A stretch of DNA of 64,000 nucleotides from the NCBI GenBank assembly GCA_013396915.1, contig VWZL01000579.1, positions 496,001 through 560,000 of the forward strand, written 5' to 3'. The DNA is from Stercorarius parasiticus. Its lineage: Eukaryota > Chordata > Aves > Charadriiformes > Stercorariidae. Under the pieces are notes generated by a model, which saw only the letters and a program-made list of their open reading frames with translations, searched no databases and had not been told where the DNA came from. This document shows positions 50,751 through 62,025 of this stretch, in pieces. Each line of letters begins with the position of its first letter. Position 1 is the stretch's first letter. A program made the translations under genes and the position numbers.

Positions 50751-53700
50751 GATTATTTACTTTCTACGTTTCTAAACATTGTAACTTTCAGCTTATTGTA
50801 ATTATAATGATACTGAAGAGTAACTTGCTGTTTGCAAATAAACCTCTACATTCAAAAGATAACTCAGGAGATCTTTCCATTCTTGAGACCTGTCTTTGGA
50901 GTCTGTCTTACATTTAAATCTAAGAATTCAAGAAAAGATTCTTTTTCGGTTGGAAAGAAGACAATCATAGAGTGAAGACCAAGGGACAAGAAACAGAGTT
51001 TACAGTGGGAAAGCAAAATCAGGCAGAATCATACTCTATCCCTTATTTTAAGAACAGTCCCTTATTTTATTAATTTCTTGTCTGTCTTTAACAATCAAAA
51101 CAAAATATAAACATTACGTAACCTTATTTTCAGTGTAGAATTTCACAGCAGGAATTTATTAACAAAAACTAACATCATAAAAATAAAAAAATACATCAAC
51201 TGCATTAATACAGTAACTTGCACATCTGAAATAAAACCCAATTATCTAGTCTGATCATTCAAATTTTACTTTTTATATCTTGATGTTACCCCAGACTTCC
51301 ATTTTTGTCCATTTAGGTACAGAAACAGCATACAAGGAGAAAGAAAACTTCTGGAAATGTTTCATTTCCCCCCCTTCCAAAGAACTGTTGTCTAAAATTC
51401 ATTCAAGTGCACTTGTTCTCTGAAAGAATAGTTTACACTTTTGCAGTACCTTACAATTCAAATATTCAGCATTACTTTATGAACTTATTTTAGAAATGCC
51501 ACTGAAATGCAAAGGAAAAGAAGCGTGAAATAAATTTCTATAATAGCTCTAGTCTGCCTTAAAATAAGTTTAGCCAGGATTTTCCTGTGTGCTTAATCAT
51601 TTAGTATTTGAAGATTTATCCTACATACTTTTCCGTAGGAAAGATTCTGCATAGTGTCTAGAGTCTACTGTCCCAACGCACTGAAAATACAGAGCAAAGA
51701 ATTTTTAGCTTATTGCATTCTTTTCACAGATCACAGACATGCTAGTGAATCTAATGATTACATCCCACCGACATCCAATCCCTAAAAAGACAACTTGTTC
51801 TTTCCAGAGTGAGTTGGAAGATCATTTCACATAGCTCAATAAAGACAAATATTTGCCATAGGGCTGCAGTTTATGCAGAAGTTTCTCAGTTGTTCACAGT
51901 GGATTCTCTGATACAAGTATCAGAACAAAGCCAGAAAAAAAAAATCAGTATAGGCTCTAAGAACAACATTCTTCTCTTTTCAAAAATGTTGAATTATACG
52001 AAAGCTAAGTGCTACAAAAGCAATGAAAATATAATACAGTTTAGTCTTACATCATTCATACAAGCCACTTGATTGAAACAGTAAATTAAGTAATATAATG
52101 CTCCAAGTTTCACCACATTTTAAATTATATATCCTATTAGAAGGAAGTTTACTATTCTGAACAATGTATTAGCTCTTCTTTCAGCAGTGTAAATAACTAA
52201 AAACTTAGTTTAACAGAGCTTAACTTTCTGTTGTGACTAAGGTGCAGTCACAACTATCTCAGTGTAGTTTTGAAAGCTGTTTATTACTATGCATATGAAA
52301 AGTTCGTAAATCATTTTCAATTTGATCTTTTTCAGTCAGCAGTGAACATAACTAAAAGTATTTGAAAATATAGCATGAACTCATATTCCACTTATTTCAA
52401 CTTTGACAATGCAGCACCATTGGTAAGTAGTGGTATTACCGCTAGCAATTCCACTCTGCCTAGAAATTAACTGAAAATGAGCATAAATATTTGCTTTCAC
52501 TTAAATAGCCACCAAGGTGCATTATCAGATTTGAGACATTCTCAGCCACTGAAATACTAATAGCTTTATTTCCTTTCTGTAGCTCTTCCAAACACAGCTG
52601 ATCTCCACGTTTTTCCCCCTAATACTTAATACTTCCCCCTGCACTTCAACCTGTGATTATCCTCTTCACAGATTTTCTGAAATTCCTGAATTTCTTTGTC
52701 AGATCAGGCATTTCTTTAGTTGTCATTTGTGCCATTTATTGCTGACCAAAGCTAAACAATTTACATAAAATACTTGATAAAAAGAGGCCTGCTATTACTT
52801 AAATACCTATCCAAAAAACAAAACAGAAAATTTAAAATTCAGATTTGAACTTTAGCAAATAACACTTCCACAGTCTGATTCAGCAATTCTCTCTGGTAAA
52901 GCTGACTCCTCATCAAGTCACAAAACTACAGATGGAGGTTTGAAAATGAATAGACACAAATCACTTGCATCAAGAGTCGTGCACTAGTAATTATGTAGCG
53001 TTCACCTTTAAACCTTTGTTCTCTCAGTTTCTTACCACTTGTGAAACGATTGATGTCTTTTCCTATCCAAATAGGACAGTGGAAAGAATATTTTCCTCAT
53101 TTAAATAGATTTAGGCAGACTACAGAAATGCGCTGAATGTTGTTTAGGTTAGGAGTCAGCTTGAAATTAAAATGAAATTTAGCTGTAACTGTAAAGAGTT
53201 CCACAGCACAAGTTAAAAGAGTAAAGATAAACTGACGTGCATTAAAATTGGCAATTATTTTTTTTAAAGAAACTGGAACTAATAATAGTTCAATTATGTA
53301 TTTGTCACAAATACTCATAAGCAAAAAAACCCATTGTATTTGCATAATGCAGTCTGAGACAACAATAAACAAAGGCCAGTATATCTATTCTTCAGTGCAT
53401 CCTATGTCCTTCATAGGAAATTACGAGCTAGTACGGAATACGTAGTAGCACCTCAATGTTCATCACATCAGACCAGAGGAATGATGCCGTGCAGCTCTCC
53501 AGCAAATCACAGCTAAGCAACACTGTTTAAAATTAGATTTTCCATGAGCAATCCACATAGTAATTTTTTTTCACATCATGAATCTATTGAAGAGATTTTA
53601 ATCTCCATGCAGATACTCCACAATTCACAGTCACAAACTACGTCCTCAATGTTACCAACTAGAAAAACAAAGAAACAGAAGGGTGATGAGAAGATCTTTT

Positions 53701-54040
53701 TGTAGCTTGGGTCTGTGAGAATCCTGTACTCTCTTCCTCCCCTCCCAAATTTCCCCTCCCTCTCTCCAAAAAAATCCCTATAGGTATCCGTTTGACTGAG
53801 TGCAAAAATTATCAAAGCACAAGTAATTCACACCCTTCAGGTTTCAGGCCCAACCGTCAGCTGAAACAGAGAGAGCACTGGGTTCAAGCGCCATCATTTC
53901 CCCACATCACCGACAGGCGGGATGCCATGGTGCAGCACTCGATTTGAGATCGTTTTCAGAAGCTACAAAATTTACCTTTCCGTTTCAGGACTGACAGAGT
54001 TGAAAAGCTTCAAAAATCAACTCCCAAGAAAACTCTTGTG

Positions 54041-54360
54041 CTTGTCACTGGTTGTCACCGGGAGGCCAGGCCCTCAGGGCACCCGCAGCTCTTCCTGACC
54101 CTTCTCGGCCCCTCCATGGCCTCCCCCATCCTGCCTGTGGCCCAGGACCCGACCTCAGCCCAGCCCAGGGCCACCAGCCCCTGCCTGGGCTCACTGGGAC
54201 GCGGGGAGCTGGAGACTGTCCCTGCTGTGGCTTCACTGTGGCAGGGTCTGACGGCCCCGGGGGCTGACATGAAGTCCTGGGCCCTGGGCAGGGTGGGGGA
54301 GCCCCGGGGGTGAGGCAGGGGCACTGGGGCCTGTTGGTGCCCCCTGGGCCCCGAGATGGG
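54041..54360. repeat. GC-rich, CpG-poor block of unknown origin
   Basis: Hand count over 54061-54360 gives about 219 G+C of 300 (73%) but only 9 CpGs, for an observed/expected ratio of roughly 0.2. The edges are abrupt: AT-rich sequence resumes by about 54365. This argues against an unmethylated CpG island and suggests an inserted repeat or retrocopied GC-rich fragment that has been methylated and decayed. Both strands are open in more than one frame (91 and 138 codons), which GC-rich DNA allows by chance, and the predicted peptides match nothing I know. I do not recognise the family. Confidence 0.5.
54286..54310 (+). other. Candidate G-quadruplex motif
   Basis: Four G-runs (54286-54288, 54291-54293, 54297-54299 and 54306-54308) are separated by loops of 2, 3 and 6 bases. 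This fits the common G3+N1-7 pattern and lies within the GC-rich block. Confidence 0.6.
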
Positions 54361-56074
54361 AATTCTGGGAAACAATGGCGTTATTTGAGCTGTACAGTCA
54401 CCTAGACAGGGCTTTAGAAACAAGCAGACTGTTTTTTCAGCAATATCCCCGATCTCTGGTCTTTTGGCCACTTAACCTTTTTTTCTGACTCAGCTCTCCA
54501 ATATTTAAAATGAGCGTAAAAATATCTACCTTTGAAGAAACTTGACACCCCAGTCATCATGTTCTCCAAGTGGAAAATATTACTACATTGCAGAACTATG
54601 AATGAGAGGCCAAAAAGATAATTTTATTTTATTCTGACTATTTATTCTGCATCATTGATCAGAGATGTATTGCAGATGGAGAAAAGGAAAAAACATTTTG
54701 TTGTCTTTCCCTTCTCCCTCTCCCAAAATTAATACATTTACAGGTCCTGTTGAAATATAATTTACATTTTTAACCTCCATCTGTGTCATAACACTTCAGC
54801 AATCCTCTACTGCCATCCCCATGGAAACTGCCATCAAACTGCCAAAAATCGGACAGAATGCTTTAAACTAATCACTTTTCAATGGAGGAAGGCCTTTTTT
54901 TTCTACAGGCGTTTCCATGGGATCAGAAGCCATTGCTGGTTGCCTAATTGTTTAAGATCTTGTCAAGTGCACAGGCAAGTGCTCAGCCTTTTTAAATGTG
55001 ACTTTTTGTTTTAACCAGGCTTCTAAAGCAGAATTTGTGAACCTGATTTTTCTCCTATCCCACTGGTTGTCAGCCATCAAAAACTCCTGAACTCAGTAGA
55101 GTTTCACTAGTTTGAAACCAGCATGGAAGAAGTTCCATCCTTTAATTTTGGAAGAAAGTTTTCAGTGGGATGAATGAAAGAGAGAACGTATATTATTTTC
55201 ATTCCACAAGGTACCTCAGCACCAGGGAAAGGAAGAACCCCTGGGCTGGTACTCTCAGCCAGCACAGGAAGAAGCTATGTATCAGGAGATGGAGGCTGCA
55301 GTCACAAAGATCCAGCTGACTTCCTTTGTAACTTTCTGTTCTCACCTATGCTACCTTTATATTAATTTCCTAATCTACAAAAATAAGAAAAATTAGAATA
55401 TTAGGTTCCTGTGAGAAGGAGTGAGAAGTGATATCAACAGGCAACTCTTCTGGCTGCTGAGAATTCGGAAGGCATATTTTGCTATTTAGTTCCTTGAGTA
55501 AGTGCTGTGAGGCAAATCACAGGTGTTTCTAGGTGTATAGATTAGCACTGCACTAGGAAATCTCCTTTGGTGTAAACAAGAATTTTCACATGAATAGCAA
55601 CTTCTGAGTCCATTTTTTGTGTTAATGGTGAAGAGCTACATTTCAAACAAATCTATTAAAATAATATGCCCATGAGAATGTATATGGTGGGCTATGTCTC
55701 TGCTCTGGTCAGAACATCGAGTTCTGGAAAAATCCAACCATTTAAATTCCTGAAGGCACAGATTATAATCAATTTGGGCAACGATACTAGCTGAGCAGAG
55801 AGGCATTTTAAAAAAGTCCAACTATACTCCAGTATTTTACAAAGAAAATATTCTAGGAAAAGATGTCAATTATACCATAAAACTTTTAAAAGATGAAGTT
55901 ATTTGGAACCTACAGTCCAGTATTCAGAATTATGACAAAGCATGGCACTCTTATTAAAACATTTGGTAACTTGTGAACACGTCTGTAGGTCTGCAGCAAA
56001 CTACATGGTTCCCCCCATTGTAAAATAGGGTTTGCAAGTAATAAGTATGTAACTAAGCAAATGTCAAGAGAGAG

Positions 56075-56089
56075 AAAAAAAAAAAAAAA
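56075..56089. repeat. Poly(A) run, 15 bases
   Basis: Uninterrupted adenines following a short GA-rich stretch. Confidence 0.9.
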
Positions 56090-57618
56090 GAGGAAAAAGC
56101 ATCCTCACCTTCCACCACTGTTGCAGAGTTACACCGTGCGTGTTCCTGGAAGGATACAGTAATTAGGGACTCAGTTTTTCAGAGGTACTAAATAACCCTT
56201 ACTGAGACCAGCTGCAATCATTAAAAACCTCAGCAGCTTATGGGGATGGAAAGAGGAATGAGACCACATTGTATAAAATGGTTAAGGTAAACAAATTTTT
56301 GAACTTAATGGATATGTGACAGTTTTGTTGAACAGAGTTTTAATCTTGTTTAAGGGCCAGGACCTCCTGGATAGAAGAAATGGGGTAATCAGGTTGAGAA
56401 CTTCACCTGGAGCACCTTCTTTTGAGAGGCTGGTTGGATCCATTGGGCTTTACATCAGGACACTATTTTCTCCTCTGGATCTCCTGAAACCTTTGCATTG
56501 ACCTTAAGACTAGCAATTAGCTCTGGTACAGGACAGGCACCATCCACACCTGAGAGATGAAGTCATTGGAAACAGCTGATTTCAAAAACCATTTCTTCAG
56601 AATAGTTCAGCACATTCTTATTTATCCTGGTGAGTTTAATTGTCAGAGCAGTAACTGAGTTAAAACTCTTCTAACATTGTTTAGCAATAAAAATCAAATC
56701 AAATTCCCCACCGACTCTTTTATAACAAGCTTTATGTAGGTTTTGTCTCTAGCAAAACCCAAAAAGTTGTTTTAGGAAAGCACTACTGAGAGCTTTTCAG
56801 ATAAAAGTAAAAGAAAGCCAAAGAAAGCCAGCCGTGCCTTCTTCAAATTGATGTTAAATGATCAATTCAATTTTTCTGGAGATACACGACCACTGGCTGT
56901 ATCAGGCTCTTTACTCTCTTGTCTCAGGTCTTTTCTGGCCTTTCTTTCAAAGTCCTCATACAGCCTCCTCCCAGACTCAAAACACCATGGCTCACTCTTT
57001 AAAAACTACTCTTTTTTTCTGGAAAGTACACAGGAGCTGAGAGAAACCAACACTCCTGACTTATACTTCAGCTTGCCTCTGGATATTGTTTGTTTAGCCT
57101 GTAAAATACCACACATCCCAGTATTCATGTACAAACTACACAACAAAAAGCATTCTTTTTGCTCTCACAACTTACCAGGAAAGGAAAAATAGAACAGCAT
57201 TACAATCCCCTAGTCAGTATTAAAAGTGGGGTAAATACTATAACATTTACTTTTCAGTTATTCTATACTATTCCATATTTCTGTGATTCTGGAAAAACTG
57301 ATATTGTAGTAAATTGAAATTTTACTCCAGGACTTAGTGTCAGAGGTTTTGCTCTTTATATTTCTTATTATTCATCTGTATCCTCCTAGCAAGAATTCTG
57401 GTATTGTTTGCAGAAGTCATTTTTCTGAGTCTCATCACTATGGGTCTTGATATTGTTTTTATTAATTAGTAATCATTATGTATGAGGGTCTTGCTCGTTT
57501 GTTCCATCTAGGAGATAATTCCTGTCCTCAGATGCCATTGGTTTGAATAGGAGTCTCCTGCATACATCCAATTTTTTGTTCTTCCTGTTTGTGGGGTTTT
57601 GTTTTGTTTTAGTACTTG

Positions 57619-57635
57619 AAAAAAAAAAAAAAAAA
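57619..57635. repeat. Poly(A) run, 17 bases
   Basis: The longest uninterrupted A-run noticed in the window. A GTTTT-rich tract precedes it. No retroposed gene copy is apparent. Confidence 0.9.
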
Positions 57636-59437
57636 GATAAAATTTAAAAAAAACAGTCTGGAAAAATAAATCGCATGTACGTAATGATAGACTCCATCCG
57701 TGTGTCCCCCCCAAACTGGGTTATTTTGGGTCACATTTCATTTTCACATCAAGAAAAAACTGGATGAATAGTGAATGGGAAAGTATCATTATAATTGGAA
57801 TCCTGCTGGTTTATGCAGGCCTGCACATCTGGAATAGGGTGGGAAAAGAGAAACAGAAGAGTGGGAAAGGCTGGATTCGTCTCACTAGACAAAACCAGGG
57901 AGTCTGGAAAGCACATGTAGTCTGGTTTCTTAAGTTACAGCGAAAGTTAGCACTCGGAAAAGAAAATGTTTAGCAATAAGCCCTTCCTCCCCACATATCT
58001 CATGTTCAGAAGTGCTCCTGTTCTCTCTTTGAAGCTATACCTCAGCCACCTCCATTAGTTACTTTCCATGAATGTGTGGCCTACTCTCCTCTGCAGGCCT
58101 CAGTGAATGTTTAACTGAGGTGGCAAAGTGATTCTTCTCCAGCCAGCCTCCTAGTTACAGATTAACAGGAACAGCCCTGGTACCATACAGCAATTTAGAC
58201 AGGCAAACACATTCATTCATATGACTGATAAAATATGTTTGCTTTTTGTTAAAGAATCTATAAAAGCCTTTTCTAACACTGCTATTGAAAAAGTCATGGA
58301 GGTTTCATTACTGGTAAACAACTTCAGTGCTTTATCTGGGTCCCTATGGTGTTACACACGAGTCTGCACCCAGCGGCCTTTACAGCTCTTTGGAGGCTTC
58401 GTCTTGGGCTCCAGCTGAGCCCCCAGACAGGGAAAGAGCAGAGGCATGGCTAGTCTCTGTAACCATGAAAGTTACCACCCCAACTCACACATGAGAGGGG
58501 CAGCACATTGACCCCAAGGATGCGGGTGTGCAGTCACTCCACAGAGAGGACGAAATGCCTTCTCATTCCCACCTCTCCAAAGAGCTCCAAAGCCTGCAGC
58601 CAAGCCATTTGTACACTGAAGTCCCGAAGAGAGACAATGTATGCTGTTTGCTAAATATATGCTACAGGAAGAAGCCACAAGGCGACATTAGTATTCAAAG
58701 ACAGTGACAGTGTGGTGATGTACACTGTCAGGAAGTATCACATAACCCAAGCACTATTATTTTTATTATCATTATTTTGTCATCTCCACCTTATTTAGCT
58801 CTCCACTTATACTTCCCAATCCATCATACAGCATAATTACATTCAATGAATGAGCTCTCAAGTTACATTACAAAAAGAAACTCATTCTTAGAAGTTTCTC
58901 AACTGAGTCGTAAGCAATTAAAAACATCTCCGAGTACTTCATTTAATTCTCTTGAATGGGAGAAGTCTTAGAAGTAGGTAGAAGTAATTTCCTTTGCGGA
59001 AGGGCCATGAATTCATATTATGGCATATGAATAATGCATTGTTCCATTTAAAACATCTGAAGAGCCAGCACGGTCTGCTGAAAGCTGGATCTACAGGCAA
59101 TATAAAGCAGGGGACAGAAGTTCTGCAAATAAGTCAAACGCCAAGTAATGCAGTGCCGAGGAATCCTGAGGTTGCCTCATCTGTCAGATACAGGGGGCCT
59201 ATAGAAGAGGGGACCTCACCTTGTTCCAATCACAAAGTGGGCTGGAGAGATGTTTAGAAAAGTAACTTAATAGAACTAGTCTACTTCATGTAAGGGAAGT
59301 TATTTGTGCCTCTCATCCACTTGACCATGAGCAAGGTCCAGATATTTCCCACTGAGAATACACATCTGGTGAAAAAAGTACTTCCCTCCATGCTAGTGTC
59401 ACTGAAGCAGCATATTCATCATAGTCAGCACCGTAAG

Positions 59438-59500
59438 ATTTTATAACTAGCCCGTCCTAACTCATTTTATAACTAACCATGAACCCATTTTATAATGAAC
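59438..59500. repeat. Imperfect tandem repeat, three units of 23-26 bases
   Basis: ATTTTATAACTAG at 59438, ATTTTATAACTAAC at 59464 and ATTTTATAATGAAC at 59487 each start a unit, with a C-rich spacer (CCCGTCC, CATGAACCC, CCTTT) after each. This looks like a degenerating minisatellite. Confidence 0.75.
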
Positions 59501-61647
59501 CCTTTCAGATCTTGGAACAGAGAACACATCAGGTGTATTAATTCTGCAGCTGCAATTCTGACTGCGTAGCTCTACCACCCTTAACGTCACTTTGTCTTTG
59601 ATGGGCTCAGTAATCCCTGGCTAAGAGGTTCACCTTAATATGCAGCCAAGAGACGGGGGAAATTGGTGCAGAAGTGTGTTTAGGACTTGGGATCTTCTCT
59701 TATTTCTGACAAACAGTGTACTTGTTAAAAAAAATACAGCTATAAAAGCAAAATCTTTGTTCTGAATTAATGTTTGCATAATCAAGACTGACGCTTTGGT
59801 ATTTTCTGCTCTGGCTAATCTCAGTGCCTTCTGCAGAAAACATAAAGTGATTCTCCATGATTTCTATTGGCTTTCCAGACAAAAGGTTCCTTGTGCACTG
59901 CAGGACCAAAACATTACATACAGGAAATATTTGAACTGAAGGTGTGCTACTGATAGGTTTATACACACTATCGTTATTTTACATTGTTCATGTTGCTGGC
60001 TTGCATCCCACTTTGTGGCACAGTAAAGTAAATGACTGCTCAAAAAGCCGTTGAGCGGGAATGAATCTGCTACATAATATACAAATTGCAACAGATGATT
60101 GCCACTTTACACAAGAAAAATATTATTTTTAATAGCCGGGAGAATGTAGGTTTCTTAGAATACGTAATATACTGTAATGACTCACAGGCTATTTTTGAAT
60201 ACTAGAATACCATTCTTAATTTACTTCAGCTCCACCTAGAAAGGTCAATATATAAAAACATGACCACTTCTGCAAACAGAAGATTAAATTATACCATGCT
60301 TATAGCGGGGCCCATCTCATTTAGCATTAACTAACTAAAATGTGAATAAACTTTACGTTAGTCAACTTTGATAGAACACCTATTGCTTTGCCTCAATTTT
60401 GGAAGTAGCCAAAGCAACCTCTTCAGATAGGTGCAACTTTTAGACAACTAAACTACATGAGATTAATTCATTTCTGACTGGCGTTTGTGTTGCGCTGCTA
60501 AGTACCTTACTACAGTTGGAGTACAATACCATTGAGAATGAGAAAAAGAGGCAGAAGGGAGGCCTTTGTTAAAAAGGAATTTATTTCATGGTGTAGGGAC
60601 AAACAAGTTGAATTTAAGTTACTTCTGCCATCATTATTTGCCTAAACCCTCCTTTATCAAATCAATAGCCCTATTGAGATATCAGTGGCACTAGTTGAAG
60701 AGTTAGGTAAATAAAGCTGGCAGAGTTGACAGCAGGACATAACCCTATTCTTTTTTCAAATACCATGTGAATGTGATTCCTATCGTGTTCTTCTTCCGGT
60801 TAAATGCCAAAAACAAGCCAAAGATTTCAAAATCTTATCCTCTCACTCATGACTTGAATATATACCCAACCTTGTACATGGTGAATAAAAACTGAGCCAT
60901 GTGCATTAGATCATTTCAAGACACAAACAAAAAACACGTTTGAATTTCTAGCATGGATTTAAGTCAGAGAATTCCTAATAGATATCTTGGAACAATGTCA
61001 TACTATTTTTTCTCCTGCAACTTCATTTCTGCAATATAATATAGCATTTCTAAGAATATAAGTATTTTCCACTTTGACTTTTGCAGACACAAAAAAAAAT
61101 GGTTATTCTTGAGTATTAACCCCTAAAATGAGATTATGGGAACTTCCGGTTGCCAGTCCAATGTATGTCTGAAAAATAATGTGCCCCGCGTGACCCCTAA
61201 TTCACTCTTATTTCCCCAAGCAGAACCTTCTTTGAATAAGAACAAAATATATCATCTCTAATTTAAGAGCACAAACTAAAAGCACTGACATAGAACCAAA
61301 GATTGGACCAATAAATATTGTCCTCTATATTGATATTTCACTTAAAAATCAGGGGATTTTTTAATTGTATTTGGGGACTTTTTCTGGAGATGAATGAGGA
61401 AGAGAAGAAAAGCACAGAAGGGGTAGGAGGTGTTTGGTTTTACTAAGAGTTTTGCAATGGAGAGTTTTGAGCCAAGCTGTCATCCATTTTGTAAATGACA
61501 AGCATAAGTAACAAAATAGTTATAACAGAATAGAATTCTTTAATCAAAGCTGAAATAATTTCTAAGAGATGTATGATTCCACTAAAACAAAATGTATCAT
61601 CTTCCTTAATAAATTACATGGTAAAGTTCTGTGATGTAAGTTGTAAT

Positions 61648-62025
61648 GGGATCAGAGGGTACTTTAGGTTGGAAGGGACCTCAGGATGTCTCTAGTCCAA
61701 CCTCCTGCTCAAAACAGGCTCAACCAGGAGGTCAGACCAGAACGCTCAGGGCTGTGATCGACTGGGTCTTGAAAACCTCCAAGGACAGAGACCGCACAAC
61801 CCCTCTCGGCACTTGCTCCACTGCCTGACTGCCCTCATGGAGAAAAGTTTCCTCCCTGTGCAGTTTGCTCCTCTCTTGTTTCAATAAATGGCTGTTGGGT
61901 CTTACCTTCCCACCACGTGCTGCTGTGCACAGCCTGGCACTACCCTCTCGATAACCTTCCCACAGGCATTGGGGGCTGCTGTTAGTCCACCCTTGAAGCT
62001 GCCTCAGCCCTGGGCTGAACACCCA
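61648..62025 (-). mobile_element. CR1 LINE 3' fragment, minus orientation
   Basis: On the minus strand, reading leftward from 62025, the sequence follows the CR1 3' region. It runs from a 'ttcagcccagggctgaggcagc' equivalent through 'agggaggaaacttttctccatgagg', near 61840-61865, to 'gtcctggaggttttcaagacc'. It ends with 'gagcaggaggttggactagag..cctgaggtcccttccaacc' at 61665-61710. The terminal ATTCTATG repeats are absent or decayed. The wording differs from the copy at 26498-28735, so it probably belongs to a different, older CR1 subfamily. No functional coding capacity remains. Confidence 0.9.

Larger units (their letters stand above)
48726..54040. other. AT-rich non-coding block
   Basis: No gene or definite transposon was recognised. 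It contains (GTTT)5 at 49238-49257, a hairpin at 49967-49990, a short duplication (ACTACGAC repeated near 50222-50236), ATAC-type repeats at 50725-50750 and an octamer-like site at 53338-53345. About 53850-53965 carries roughly six CpGs, next to the GC-rich block that follows. Confidence 0.55.
54361..61647. other. AT-rich non-coding block
   Basis: No gene or clear transposon was recognised. Open frames are 114 codons or fewer. It contains an A15 run at 56075-56089, a (GTTTT)n-like tract at about 57597-57611, an A17 run at 57619-57635 and an imperfect tandem repeat at 59438-59500. Confidence 0.55.

Noticed and set aside
54055..54471. Overlapping open frames on both strands in the GC-rich block
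   Set aside because: High GC content removes stop codons in all frames. The predicted peptides are low-complexity Pro/Gly/Ala/Ser-rich and unlike any known protein.
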